From Diphasiastrum complanatum (Eukaryota > Streptophyta > Lycopodiopsida > Lycopodiales > Lycopodiaceae), in the NCBI GenBank assembly GCA_029204225.1, contig CM055100.1, positions 16,632,164 through 16,696,163 on the forward strand: DNA of 64,000 nucleotides, in the 5' to 3' direction. Below are positions 30,001-40,296 of the stretch, piece by piece. The translations under genes and the position numbers were made by a program. A model generated the notes under the pieces. The model searched no databases. It had not been told where the DNA came from and was given only the letters and a program-made list of their open reading frames with translations. Numbering within the stretch: position 1 is the stretch's first letter; the number at the start of each line of letters is the position of its first letter.

Positions 30001-30404
30001 CTGTATGGGGATTACAGTTTAAAAGAGCTTCGACGGACAGCTATTACAGCTTTGCTGTGTATTCAACACTCAGCAAATTTAAGACCTTGCATGGCTAAGG
30101 TAAGTAGAAATTGCAGCTTTATTCAATCAGATTGTCCTTTTTCCTGTCAAATATTTCTGTTTCCTGAAAGCAACTTTAGGTTGATAGACTTAGAAAAAAA
30201 TGATCAATGGAATTTTCTCAGGTCATGGAGTTACTGTTAGATGACAACCTGGACCTTGCATCAGCAGACAACTGGAATAACTTGGTTCAAACTATCAACA
30301 AACCTGATGACTCGGAGCAGCCTGAAGATGAATACAGTAGCAACGACTATGAGAAAGATATAACTAAACATAGAGCCTTGGTTCTTGAACAGGGTTCTCT
30401 TTAG
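24045..30404 (+). CDS. UspA-domain receptor-like cytoplasmic kinase, RLCK-VI type
   Basis: Predicted Ser/Thr kinase with an N-terminal universal-stress-protein-like domain, the layout of plant RLCK class VI (group B; relatives bind small ROP GTPases in group A). Exons: 24045-24183, 24568-24674, 24916-25037, 26578-26726, 27057-27509, 27783-28037, 28902-29059, 29307-29386, 29679-29814, 29950-30099, 30222-30404. All ten introns are GT-AG and all junctions keep phase, giving about 640 residues. UspA text: [16 protein letters not shown], then [42 protein letters not shown], and [14 protein letters not shown] Ser/Pro-rich linker of about 130 residues follows. The kinase has [69 protein letters not shown] and [18 protein letters not shown], so all catalytic motifs are present. 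The start is unresolved: an in-frame TAA stands at 24042-24044, while MSEMALLPESLQD at 23987 is in another frame. A small indel in the A6 run at 24043 or an unseen first exon may explain this. It acts in the cytosol or at the plasma membrane by family knowledge. Confidence 0.85.
28246..28765 (+). repeat. Tandem duplication within kinase intron 6
   Basis: The segments starting at about 28246 and 28577 share TTTTCTGGCAGA.TATG, TGTATGAAGGACA.TGTTTGC, the CATATGAACC.CTTTCTT region and TTGATTTAGGGACAGTA in the same order. The first copy has about 40 extra bases near its start. The TTTTCTGGCAG word looks like a splice acceptor in both copies, but no coding sequence follows either. Confidence 0.75.
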
Positions 30405-31000
30405 CTTCACATGAACATCACGTTTAGATATATATGTTCCCATGAATCTTGGGCAGAGCAGCAACTTTAGTTGCACTGCTGATTGTAACTTTACTTCATT
30501 GTTTGTGCAGACCAGTTGTTTAATTTGATTTTGAGCTTGTTTTCTTTATCTATAATCTTACAGAAGAATACTCTCTCTTATTTTTTGGTCAGATTTGCTG
30601 CTTTTTAAGTATAAATGTGTAATCCCTGGCAAATTCAAGGACTTGTTGTGTTGCAGTATATTACCATTTATATTCTCGATCAAGGTGATCACAAAGGCCA
30701 AATTTGATAGAACTGAAGCATTATTTTGAGAACAAACATATGTTATGGTATTCAAAAAACATACATTTTCAACTCTTGTCGAATGGCTTTCTGGGTTTCC
30801 TAATGGTAATGCATTTTTCTTGCATCGAAAGAAGTGGTTTTTAATGATAAGGTCAAATACATCTACCTCTATTCTACAGCTCACTTAGCATGCTATTTCT
30901 AACTGATAGCAAATTTGTTTCAAAATGTGCATGCCGGACAGTTGCAGTCATGGAGTCCAATTGTGAAATCGTCGCTAAAACCGGATGCTTTATGGACAGA
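30405..31000 (+). other. Probable 3' untranslated region and downstream flank of the kinase
   Basis: AT-rich sequence after the TAG stop with T-rich stretches at 30480-30600. The end of transcription cannot be fixed from sequence. No other gene is seen. Confidence 0.5.
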
Positions 31001-31572
31001 AACCATGGCTCGATATGAAGTTTCTCACAGCAGCTGTAACTAGTCAGAGAACGGACAATGATGTATCTTTAGTATTGTTGCTTTTTTTGTGCAAAGTCTT
31101 GTAGAATGTTCAAAATGATAAGTATTAATTGGTAGCATTTGGATTTAAATATATACTAGTGTATTCTTCACTCTGAGCTGGTGAGTTTCATTTGAATACA
31201 ATCATCGCCATTTGAAAGCATTTTATAAAAGCGGGTAAAACAATTTTGTCAACCCTACTTGCTATTGCCCACTATATTTTTACCTTCCATGCTACTTTCA
31301 CCGTGGTAGTTCTCACTCATACCTTTTTTGAAGAAGTGCCATCATGTAATGTATTATGAGAAATAGTTCTGTGTGTTAATGATCAATACTAAAAAGTACA
31401 ATAAAGTTCTACACCCTTTCTCTTCTCTGAAGTTGAAGTGACATTAATTTTGTCTGCACATTTCCTCTTCTCTACAGATATGCTGTCAGAAGCAGGTTCG
31501 CCCATTTTTTTTTTTCACATTCTGAAGTGCTAGCTAAAGTAGGTGTTGACTTATGTTTCTTGTTTATCTAGG

Positions 31573-31885
31573 CATAGTTGCATAGAAACACGTTTCTGGG
31601 CAAAAATGTTCCCAGACACGCATCGTTGAACAGGAAAAAAAATTCAGATATCATTAAAATTATGGCAAATTTTTTTAATTAATGCTGACAAATATTTCTG
31701 AAACATGATTCTTACTGTAGTTTACCTAATTATTCTTACTGCCCTTAATTAGAGCTTTAATCTGTTACCCATATTCCCCACAAAATTTTAAAAAAAAAAA
31801 CGTTTTTAAAAAATGCTCCCCCAAACCAGAAATGCGTTTAGAACGTGTTTTTTTAACGTGTTTCTAGAAACCCTAAGCAACTATG
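31573..31885. mobile_element. MITE-like element with terminal inverted repeats
   Basis: Left end CATAGTTGCATAGAAACACG and right end ACGTGTTTCTAGAAACCCTA..GCAACTATG are inverted copies (CATAGTTGC plus the AAACACGT block, with a small insertion in one arm). The 313-bp interior is AT-rich, non-coding and holds homopolymer A and T runs. I see no clear target duplication. Confidence 0.55.
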
Positions 31886-32559
31886 ATCGGAGGATAGTCA
31901 AGCCTTTCATGGTATTCAACAAAATTTGCCCAAAGACAAACTTTTCTCTTTTTCTAAAGACTAAACTTTTACTTGTTTTTTACTATTTAATGCAATGCTT
32001 AACTCTTTTTTTTTTTTATTTATGTTTGTTGCTAAGAGTAATTTTAACTAAAGGGGCCCATGGTTGCTCAGACTACCATCTTTACTAGCACTCATGTCGC
32101 AAGAGCTTGTGGTGATTGAAGGACTAGAGACAAGTCCAAACTTTTTAAGTGGATTGGATACATGGCTCTATCCATGTCTAATATATGTATTTTTCCTTTT
32201 AGCTTATTGTCACTCACATTTAGGAGGAAATAGTTTTGGATGCTTGCTCTGCGAAAAATGTGTCACTTTGACAAAATGCCTTAGGATTTGATTTACATGG
32301 TGCCTTCGCTTTTACTAGGGCACCTTTGGCATTTTGTAAGGCAATGTCGTCTTTTTTGCATGTCACAAAACATGTGTAAAAACACAGTGTTGTGTTTTTC
32401 GTGTTTTCTTCGCCTGTGAGAATTTATTTGTATTTTTGCAAACAGTTGCGTTTTAATCGTCTGTCTTATTTTACATGTAAATACGCAGACTGTGCGACAA
32501 CGTGAGTAAAAATGCAGCATGAATGGAGGCAAATTAAAATGGGATTTAAGAGAGTAGAG
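31886..32559. other. Unassigned AT-rich spacer
   Basis: No gene seen. Its right part may be downstream sequence of the reversed gypsy gag that resumes at 32.56-32.65 kb. Confidence 0.35.
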
Positions 32560-32649
32560 GAGATAAATCCAACAAATTCAGACAATATCTTATTCTTTTC
32601 AATTTGGTCTTGATCTAAGTCTACAGAGTTAAGAATCTTTGACAATTCA
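32560..32649 (-). pseudogene. gypsy gag, part 2 (beyond the copia insertion)
   Basis: On the minus strand the frame entering from 37.73 kb (AKAYDSTMVAS) continues here as ELSKILNSVDLDQDQIEKNK with one copy of the GATGC target duplication kept. The open frame across the joint shows that both pieces were one reading frame before element C inserted. Confidence 0.6.
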
Positions 32650-32654
32650 GATGC
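32650..32654. repeat. Target-site duplication GATGC (left)
   Basis: GATGC here and at 37730-37734 flank element C. Confidence 0.75.
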
Positions 32655-33256
32655 ATTTCAAATAAATCCAAAATTGGCTTAGCTAATGGCAAAGCATCCT
32701 AATGCTACCTTTGATACACATGAACTTGACAAAGCAATCAAGAGACAAAAGAAACTAATAAAAGGTACTGATGGCAGCCAAAAACAACAGCATACCAGCC
32801 CTACAACAGTAGCCTACCACTTTTGAGAACCTCTTAAGATCATACCCAAAAGCTTGAAGACAATACACAAAGCAATGCTCTCAATGGAGGAAGAAACTGT
32901 GACAATAATCTATTGATCTCTCTCAACAATACAATAAGTTTCTCCAACCTGTTCTCCACGAATTTCAGTCTAATATAGGTGAGAGAGATGACTCTCTCTC
33001 CTCTCTCTAGAACTTAGGACCCAATTTTAGGGCACCAGTAGCCTAAAATAGCCAATTTTGGCCTATATGTCCAAATAACATGATTTTGGTGTCATTTCGA
33101 AGGTCCTGAAGTTTGAGACTTCTTCAATATGAAATATATACTAAAATAAAAGTATCTAGGCCTCTTTCACATGTGTGAAAGGTTAGATCCAAAACTATGT
33201 ACAAAAATTGCCAATTTAGGCCTCAAACTAGCTAGGAAACGTTGACAATTTTCACA
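32655..33256 (-). mobile_element. 3' LTR of reversed copia element C
   Basis: Matches the LTR at 37075-37729 over most of its length, ending in TTTTCACA. Its left end is damaged: the TGTGAA terminus and about 50 bp are missing or altered (ATTTCAAATAAATCC in place of the expected start). Confidence 0.85.
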
Positions 33257-33272
33257 CTCCCTCTTCAACTTA
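33257..33272 (-). other. Polypurine tract of element C
   Basis: On the minus strand TAAGTTGAAGAGGGAG abuts the TGTGAAAATT start of the 3' LTR. The same GAAGAGGGA tract precedes the 3' LTR of element B. Confidence 0.8.
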
Positions 33273-33335
33273 ACTTGCTAGTTTTACAACATTACTTTGC
33301 TCCAACTTAAGAATGATCTCCATCATAATAATAGA

Positions 33336-34223
33336 TCACTTCTCAAGTGTTCTAATACGTACAATATGAAGTACAACATAATTGATATAGATAATAGTGT
33401 CCATATAGGATGCTTCACTATTTCTTACATCAATTTTACATAGAATGGTGAACAAGATACATGTAAAAGAACATAAAATCATAATGAAAGAATTCCTCCA
33501 TGTATCCACCTTTGAATTCTCTGTAAAACAGCAGTAAACAAGTTGTAAGTGAAAATAACCAACAAGTGTTTGCATGCCTCCTCCATATTCCACTATGCCC
33601 ATAGTGAATGCATCATGTATCTCCATGAACGAACCTCCATCACCACCTTGCCTTTGTAGATCTCCAATCCATGAAAGCCCTTGAGTGAATGAATGCCGAA
33701 ATGATGTGTTCTTTGCTCCATTTGAATGAGCAAAACCTGAACCCAAAATACTTGAAGTATCTCCACAAGATTTGCATACAACCCTTGATCCTACATTGTC
33801 AACAATTTGCCAATTTGCCAACACTAGGATGCTAGATCTTGAACTTTGCTCAGAAGTAAACATATTGACCACTTCAATATCTTTCAAAATTTGAATGATT
33901 GCATGTACTTGATTAATGATAACTATTCCATCTCCAAGATCCAAAGGATGCAAAACTATGGAACTAGTTTCATTGAATTTTGACAATTCCAACACATTGA
34001 CATGACAATGTTCATACATGAGATTAAACAAGTAAGGTAGAGTAAAAGGACACTTCCTTGCTGCTCCAAGAACCTTACTTGAACCTTCAAGAACCTGTAA
34101 AAACAGATCCAAAATGCTTTTCCCATGTGGCTCCCCTTTGATGCTTTTGACTAGCTTCCAATTGCTATTTGCCTCTTGGTGTTGATGAAGCAATTCAAGA
34201 TCAACATCTTGATCTTCCAACAA
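33336..34223 (-). CDS. 295-codon open frame in the 3' region of element C
   Basis: An open frame between the protease-containing part and the 3' LTR, where RT and RNase H should be. It is not a known pol domain. Blocks are shared with the broken frames at 41.8-43.1 kb of element B: LFNLMYEHCHVNVLELSK (B: LFYLMFEHFHVDVCKLSR), GGDGGSFME (B: DGDGGSFMV) and CKIDVRNSEAS (identical in B). The region is therefore an inherited part of this family. Whether it is translated is unknown; it could be a captured or env-position ORF, or a non-coding region that happens to be open. Confidence 0.5.
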   Translation of the reverse strand: MLEDQDVDLELLHQHQEANSNWKLVKSIKGEPHGKSILDLFLQVLEGSSKVLGAARKCPFTLPYLFNLMYEHCHVNVLELSKFNETSSIVLHPLDLGDGIVIINQVHAIIQILKDIEVVNMFTSEQSSRSSILVLANWQIVDNVGSRVVCKSCGDTSSILGSGFAHSNGAKNTSFRHSFTQGLSWIGDLQRQGGDGGSFMEIHDAFTMGIVEYGGGMQTLVGYFHLQLVYCCFTENSKVDTWRNSFIMILCSFTCILFTILCKIDVRNSEASYMDTIIYINYVVLHIVRIRTLEK

Positions 34224-34254
34224 AACATCAAGGACTTTGCATTTATAAACATCT

Positions 34255-35421
34255 TTAGATACTCCCTCTCAAACACATGATTAACATCCCACAAGATCTC
34301 ATCATTGCTTGATTTTTTTCACTATAGTTAGTGAGAACAATGTCACCATCATAAACCAAAAGATAGATTTCTACAATTCTATCCAACATGAAGTAGAGTA
34401 GATGAAATTGAGTATCAAACCTAATCAAAACAGCCCATTTGAGTTCAAACCAAACCTCAATGAGCTCACCAATGAGATTTTCCTTGCCTTGAAGAAATTG
34501 CCACTTGAGTTGCTCCATGTAGTCTTCTTCATCCAACCTTTTGCCATCTTGATCATGCATGAACACTCCACCACAATTATAGCATCCTTTGAGTTGATGA
34601 AGAGATTTAAGATCCATGCCTTGGATCTTCTCAAGAGTCACTCTTCCTTTGCCCTTTCCTTCACAAGGCTCCCTCTCAATGATCACACCACAAAAGTTAG
34701 CAATCTCCCTCTTGATAGTTGCATCATAAGAAATGGAAGAATCTCGAACATTAGAAGCCATGAAAAGCACACATAGTACCTTCAACATAAGAATGATTGA
34801 AGTACTTTTTTGTGTCAAGCCTGGACTTCTAATCAGTGATATAGGTAATGATAATGAACCCTCACTATCATTCACAAAAGCATCATTCAAGGTACATCCT
34901 ACTTCAAACACTTCACATTCATCTCTCTCTTTTGACTTGAGATCTTCCTCACCAAGTCTCATGATAGAACCTTTTGATCTACTTTCTTTATGAATATATG
35001 TGACACCACTTGTTGCACAAATGACTTTCTTGGACTCATCACATAAAGATGCAAAAGAACCTTTTTCTTCAAACATGCTCAAAGCACCATCTTTTTCCAA
35101 ATGAGTAAATAAGTCATTAGCAACAACCATTTCCAAAGACAAGTTTTCATCACCTTTATTGATGAAGTTAGCTCTCTTCTTACCTTTTCCATTTTTGCAC
35201 TTGCCATGTAGTTCCATTGAAGAGCCACCAAGACTTGAAAATCTATGAGTAGAAGAGTTCAAACATGATACTAATTTAGCACCACGTGACTCCATTTGAC
35301 TAGTAGGTAGCACTAGTCCATCTTCAAGATCCAATGGATCCAGAACATTGATCATAGATTCACCAAATGTTGCCAAGTTAGCACAACAATAACTATCTCC
35401 AAGAAGCACATTAGATCTCAA
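34255..35421 (-). CDS. 388-codon open frame in element C
   Basis: The longest open frame of the window. It starts within a few bases of the end of the protease frame and replaces the expected integrase. The residues are mixed and acidic/basic with no pol motif. A Cys pair (GCYNCGGVF) occurs near residue 290. The block INVLDPLDLEDGLVLPTSQ resembles IVLHPLDLGDGIVIINQ in the following 295-codon frame, a sign of internal duplication. I do not recognise a function. It could be a family-specific extra ORF or rearranged non-coding sequence. Confidence 0.45.
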   Translation of the reverse strand: MRSNVLLGDSYCCANLATFGESMINVLDPLDLEDGLVLPTSQMESRGAKLVSCLNSSTHRFSSLGGSSMELHGKCKNGKGKKRANFINKGDENLSLEMVVANDLFTHLEKDGALSMFEEKGSFASLCDESKKVICATSGVTYIHKESRSKGSIMRLGEEDLKSKERDECEVFEVGCTLNDAFVNDSEGSLSLPISLIRSPGLTQKSTSIILMLKVLCVLFMASNVRDSSISYDATIKREIANFCGVIIEREPCEGKGKGRVTLEKIQGMDLKSLHQLKGCYNCGGVFMHDQDGKRLDEEDYMEQLKWQFLQGKENLIGELIEVWFELKWAVLIRFDTQFHLLYFMLDRIVEIYLLVYDGDIVLTNYSEKNQAMMRSCGMLIMCLRGSI

Positions 35422-36107
35422 TCTAGATCTAGCATAAGGAAGCTCTTTAGACTTTGCATAAGATCCATTTCATTCCTCTTGTTAGACATAACAAATGCAT
35501 CAAGCTTGTAAAGTCTACCTTGTCTATTGCCCCTAGCAATCAAGACATCTCCCTTAGTAATGAAGCAAACATCCCCAACAAACTTTGTCTTGTACCCTTT
35601 GTTTAACATTTGACCAACACTTAGCAAATTCCTTGAAAGTGAAGGAATGTAAAGAACATCGTCAAGCCTTTCATTCCTATTAGTAGAAAGACAAATATGA
35701 ATTGAGCCAATACCTTTGATCATACACTCACCACCATTTGGCATGTGAACCACTTTCTTGGTTCCAACATAAGAGATCAAAGAAGTAAAGAACTCCTTGT
35801 GACTAGTCATGTGTGAACTAGATCCACTATCTATCCACCATGAATCCTTGTCACTTCCACTTGACATTAGACTTGAAGAACACCTCATGAGAGAATCACA
35901 AGAATCTAGATCCTCATTAGAAGTACAAAAGTTGATTTGCTTGCTACCTTCATTACTTTGCTTCTTATGACATTCATTTGCAAAATGACCTTTTATCCCA
36001 GAATAAGACTTTGACTTATCTTTCTTTCTAAAAATAACTTCTATCTTGAACCTGGCTGGTTTCCAAGCATAGAAAGGAAGATTGAAAACACATGCAACAC
36101 TTTGCAC
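35418..36107 (-). CDS. copia gag zinc region and protease of element C
   Basis: The frame contains SGIKGHFANECHKK, the end of a gag zinc knuckle whose first Cys pair is lost, then WWIDSGSSSHMT, the copia aspartic protease active site (D-S-G kept), VLYIPSLSRNLLSVGQM, and GRLYKLDAF of the GAG-pre-integrase region. It stops shortly after, so integrase, RT and RNase H are missing. The gag N-terminus is also missing: the frame begins in sequence derived from the leader. Confidence 0.8.
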   Translation of the reverse strand: MQSVACVFNLPFYAWKPARFKIEVIFRKKDKSKSYSGIKGHFANECHKKQSNEGSKQINFCTSNEDLDSCDSLMRCSSSLMSSGSDKDSWWIDSGSSSHMTSHKEFFTSLISYVGTKKVVHMPNGGECMIKGIGSIHICLSTNRNERLDDVLYIPSLSRNLLSVGQMLNKGYKTKFVGDVCFITKGDVLIARGNRQGRLYKLDAFVMSNKRNEMDLMQSLKSFLMLDLD

Positions 36108-37061
36108 ACACTAAGAATGGATTACAAACTCAAATCAGCTTGAACACACTCTTGCTTAAGCTCTCAAACTTTCCAGCAAGTGACCAAATCAAGTTATGGT
36201 GTGAAGAGTTACTTGCATTCTTAGGAAATACAAAAGACTAGACTGCCAAGAATACCTAGAATTGAACAAACTTGATCAACATATGATCAACACACTAAGA
36301 TATTGATTCAAAATGTAAACCCACATGTAAACCACACTTCTAAAAGTTTATAAACTCCAGCAAGTGATAAATACAAGCTTTAGAGGTGAATGAAAGAGCA
36401 CACTTAGTGAATCACAAGACTAGCTTCACTAGCTTGTCAAATCTTGGTGTTTAGATGTAGATCTAAGGTCACTTCACATGAGAATGTTCCTCAACCTGTT
36501 AAGAACCTGAAAACACATTTTCATAATGGTTAAGACCTTCCAGCAAATGCTCCAATCAAATTACATTAGGACAGTTACTTACATGCTCAATAAAGTACAC
36601 CAAAATTTATGCAAAAGATTGTTGACAATCTGTTCACCCAAAAGGGGATCTTTCATCCAAGTGGGAGCTTTGCTCAGCATTTTGGAGAAATGCAAGATCA
36701 CTCAAAGAGTATTTGTCATCCACTTAAAGGAGAAGGTTCATCCACTTAAGGAGAGTGTTCATCCACAAAGGAGAGTGTTCATCCACAGAAGTGGAGATTG
36801 TCAACAATACATTGTTAGTATTGAATATGCACAAGCCTCACAATCAACAAATGATTAGGTGTTATGATTCAATCCAAAATAGCTTCTTATCAGCCTCTGA
36901 TCTTCAATAGACCTGAAATATGCTTTTGATCCACAAGTTCAACTCACAAAACAAAGATTAGTAAGATTTGATCAACAATGCAATGCATAATCATGCTAGA
37001 ACTTGATCAAACATCCAAATATCACCATAAATGGAAACCTTACTAAAAATAATAGCCAACT
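36108..37061 (-). other. Leader region of element C
   Basis: Between the primer site and the protease frame, with no intact gag. Repeats of ATCCACTTAAGGAGA-like words occur at 36715-36800 (three near copies, e.g. GTTCATCCAC). Confidence 0.5.
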
Positions 37062-37074
37062 AGCTCTGATACCA
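37062..37074 (-). other. Primer-binding site of element C
   Basis: AGCTCTGATACCA, the complement of TGGTATCAGAGCT, directly abuts the TGTGAA LTR end. Initiator tRNA-Met primer site on the minus strand. Confidence 0.85.
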
Positions 37075-37729
37075 TGTGAAAAAAGTGGATCTTGAATGGA
37101 TCCAAACTCCCAAAATACTTGGCTAAAATCTTTGCACAACAAGCTACAAAAGCTAGAAATGGTAAAGCATCCTAATGCTACCTTTGATTCACATGAACTT
37201 GACAAAGCATTCAAGAGACAAAAGAAACTAATAAAAGGTACTGATGGCAGCCAAAAACAACAACATACTAGCCCTACAACAGCAGCCTACCACTTTTGGA
37301 AACCTCTTAAGATCATACACAAAAGCTTGAAGACAATACACAAAGCAATGCTCTCAATGGAGGAAGAAACTGTGACAATAATCTATTGATCTCTCTCAAC
37401 AATACAATAAGTTTCTCCAACCTGTTCTCCACAAATTTTAGCCTAATATAGGTGAGAGAGATGACTCTCTCTCCTCTCTCTAGAACTTAGGACCCAATTT
37501 CAGGACACCAATAGCCTAAAATAGCCAATTTTGGCCTATATGTCCAAATAACATGATTTTGGTGTCATTTTGAAGGTCCTGAAGTTTGAGACTTCTTCAA
37601 TATGAAATATATACTAAAATAAAAGTATCTAGGCCTTTTTCACACGTGTTAAAGGTTAGATCCAAAACTATGTACAAAAATTGCCAAATTAGGCCTCAAA
37701 CTAGCTAGGAAATGTTGACAATTTTCACA
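37075..37729 (-). mobile_element. 5' LTR of reversed copia element C
   Basis: A 655-bp LTR with inverted ends TGTGAAAA...TTTTCACA. It matches the copy at 32655-33256 and is followed outside by the GATGC target duplication at 37730-37734. Confidence 0.9.
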
Positions 37730-37734
37730 GATGC

Positions 37735-38391
37735 CACCATTGTGGAATCATATGCTTTCGCGACTCGTACGACATCATCGAAAGTTTGAAGCACATTACG
37801 TTTGCACTCATTCTGATAATTCTGTAGGCAGACCTAGGATAAACTGCCACAGTGCCAATTTTGCATCGAATGAGAGAACTTTATTCCATAAATCCATAAA
37901 ATCTTGCAGGTACGAGTCCAAACTCTGAGTACCCATTTTGCAGTTAACAAATCTTTGGTAAAAATTTGAGTCATCTACAACCACAAACAACTTTATGAAC
38001 ACCTTCCATAAACTCATCCCATGTGGTAGGTTTTGGTTGTAGATCACGCCACCACGACGAAGCTTTCCCATGGAAGAACAGAATCACATTCTCAATCTTT
38101 TTTTCTTCAAGAATTCCATGCAGATTAAAATAACCGGTCCACTTGGTTAACCTGTCATCTACAACTTCGGGTTTTTTCTCTTTCTTCTCCCCCAAAAACG
38201 TTTAGGCTGAAAGCCCAAATTTGGTGCGGATAAAGTTTTCACTTGATTCAACAGTACTTCCATTTTTTGATCCCTTAAAGTGTTCCTGTTGTTTATTTCA
38301 TTAAGCGCTTGGCTTAATGACTGGCAAATTTGCAGATAGGTGGGCATTGTACCTGACCATCGAGAGCTGCATTTGCATTAGCATCTGCCAT
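37735..38391 (-). pseudogene. gypsy gag, part 1, interrupted by element C
   Basis: Minus-strand frames contain a start MADANANAALDGQ, LNEINNRNTLRDQKMEVLL, then the retrotransposon gag core KASSWWRDLQPKPTTWDEFM, FYQRFVNCKMGTQSLDSYL and FILGLPTEL. WW..L....W..F and the YLQDF/LP spacing are typical of Ty3/gypsy gag. At least three frameshifts break it. At 37735 element C interrupts the frame, which resumes at 32649. Confidence 0.8.
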
Positions 38392-38830
38392 TTTGATTTC
38401 CTGACATGCAAAATTAGCTTAATTAGTCGAGATCCAATTATCAACTAATAAGTGAAAAGTTCAGAACCTCATAACTGGCCAATAATACTCATCAAGGTCT
38501 TCCACTCATTTAAGCAAAATTTCATTTTTGGCCTCCTTCAACAAGCAAAACTTCAAAATGATGTTGTCACCTATCCAAATTGGATGCATGATGGCTCAAA
38601 TTAGAGGCAATCCATCATATCTTTAAGCTATTAATGAGAACCAATAGGTTCAGAATCCCATTTCTCTGTCTTCAAGCTGCAAAAGAGAAGAGAGGGAGGA
38701 AGAAAGAGCAGGACGTAATGTGTTATTCCATATCAAAGAGTTGTTCATGATAAAGACCGAATGGCACTTAACAGGCTTGTCTGGGAAGAGGTTGAATCGA
38801 AGGGCCACATGGAGGTGATAAGAAAAGATT
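38392..38830. other. Unassigned spacer
   Basis: Between the gypsy gag start and the LINE-like remnant. No gene seen; possibly the leader and LTR of the gypsy element. Confidence 0.35.
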
Positions 38831-38832
38831 GC

Positions 38833-39403
38833 TTACTTTAAGGCAGCCTTTCTGTTTGATCTTGCCAAAGCTTTAAAAGAACTACGAGTAAGGACTTTTT
38901 TGGCTCGATTTTGTCCCATTTCAATGCGAGGACTCCAAAGTTGAGAGGCTAGAGTAGGAATATCGGTGGCCGAGCTTTCAAAAGAAAGTTCATCAAAATA
39001 AGTTACTGCAGTGGGACTCTCCTTGTAATGGTTGTCGCCATTGATACGAGTTTTATATTTTCTCTGTTCGGAGTCTAAAGAAGAGTTCTCAAATAGACTA
39101 CTCGCGAGAAGGATCTCTTTGAAAGTCTTAGCCTTAAGTTTTGTCTTTTTTTCATGAGGCATATGAATGTTGTCTTCAATATTCTTTGATGATAGGATCT
39201 GCCCCTCTCTCTGTGTGCGCTCATGATGTATAGGATTTGGTTCTTCCCTTCCATGTTCATACTCGAAATGGGACTTCTTTGAAGATAATTTGTTGCATTA
39301 ACAATTGTGGAAGGACTGTTTCCAATCTACAAGCATGCACTAGCTGATGGATTTCCCTTATTTGTGGATATTGACCTCTCCATTTCCACACTATTCCCTT
39401 CTA
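38833..39403 (-). pseudogene. LINE-like ORF1, downstream part beyond element B
   Basis: The minus-strand frame MILGLE at 43.77 kb continues here as IEGNSVEMERSISTNK after removal of element B and one target duplication. Further frames (MNMEGKNQILYIMSAHRERG; a basic Lys/Ser-rich 109-codon frame ending at 38833) follow. No RT is present. Confidence 0.5.
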
Positions 39404-39408
39404 TTTCT
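39404..39408. repeat. Target-site duplication TTTCT (left)
   Basis: TTTCT here and at 43763-43767 flank element B exactly. Confidence 0.9.
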
Positions 39409-39697
39409 TGTGAAAGATTTCAACTAGTTTTCCTATTTTGTTCATATTTGTATATTTGGCAATTGAGGCCAATTTTCAGATCCACATGTGTGAAATACAG
39501 TAGCTTACTGTTATTGTATGAAAAAAAATATTATTTTATGTTTTGGTTCATGTTTGATCAAGATCTATTAGAGTTTGCATCTCATTCTTAGTGTAAATGT
39601 TGATTTTTCTACATTGGCAAGATTGGTGAATTGCTTGTTTTTTCTAACCAAAGATCAAAGGGATATTTTGGATCTTAATGGTCTGAAAATCTTCACA
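39409..39697 (+). mobile_element. 5' LTR of copia element B, internally deleted
   Basis: A 289-bp LTR with inverted ends TGTGAA...TTCACA. The 3' LTR is 613 bp. The difference of 324 bp is explained by a 340-bp loss between ATTTTCA repeats here and 16 bp (GAATTGCTTGTTTTTT) present here but lost from the 3' LTR. Confidence 0.93.
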
Positions 39698-39710
39698 TGG
39701 TATCAGAGCT
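39698..39710 (+). other. Primer-binding site of element B
   Basis: TGGTATCAGAGCT abuts the LTR end; initiator tRNA-Met type. Confidence 0.9.
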
Positions 39711-40296
39711 TGTGTTTCAGGTTTTGAAGAAAGCATTCACAATCTATCAATGATTTGGAGAAGATATCAATGCTAGAGCATGCTAGATTGGATTCTACAC
39801 CAAAATCGAGTTTCTTGCATATGTAAATTGGATCTTTTGTAGATCAAAACCCTATACAGAGTTATAATCTTGATCAATGCCGATTTCTCACAATTCATGT
39901 TGGATTTGGCCAATTTTTAGAGCATTGGAAAAAGCTAAGTGGCGGCTAATAGATTGCATATAAAGTTTTTGGCATTTGCATGTAGATTTTAAAATAATCC
40001 ATTTTTTGTGATTTTGTCAAACCCTAATTCTGATTGGACCTCTAGATTGTGAGGTTACTGGACTTCATTTGAGTGTGTTTCAATCTTAGAAAGTGGAAAG
40101 AGTCATTAGATTGAGGATCGATTATACGTTGATCAAGATTTCACTATTCTATGTGTTGATTTGCTTGGTATAAGTGCTAGAAGAGAATTGAGTAGTTTCA
40201 TATCTTTGTGATTTCCTTTTGAAAACATTTATTGTTGTTCAAAGGAGTGCTTTGTGCATTGAAATAGGTTGAAAGAGAGGATCAGGCCATTGCTAC
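39711..40296 (+). other. Leader of element B
   Basis: Non-coding leader, related to 260-1242 in its first 120 bases (ATCAATGATTTGG.GAAGATATCAA). Confidence 0.6.

Noticed and set aside
33336-34223. Retroviral-type envelope gene in element C
   Set aside because: Position would fit, but no signal peptide, fusion region or clear membrane anchor is visible.
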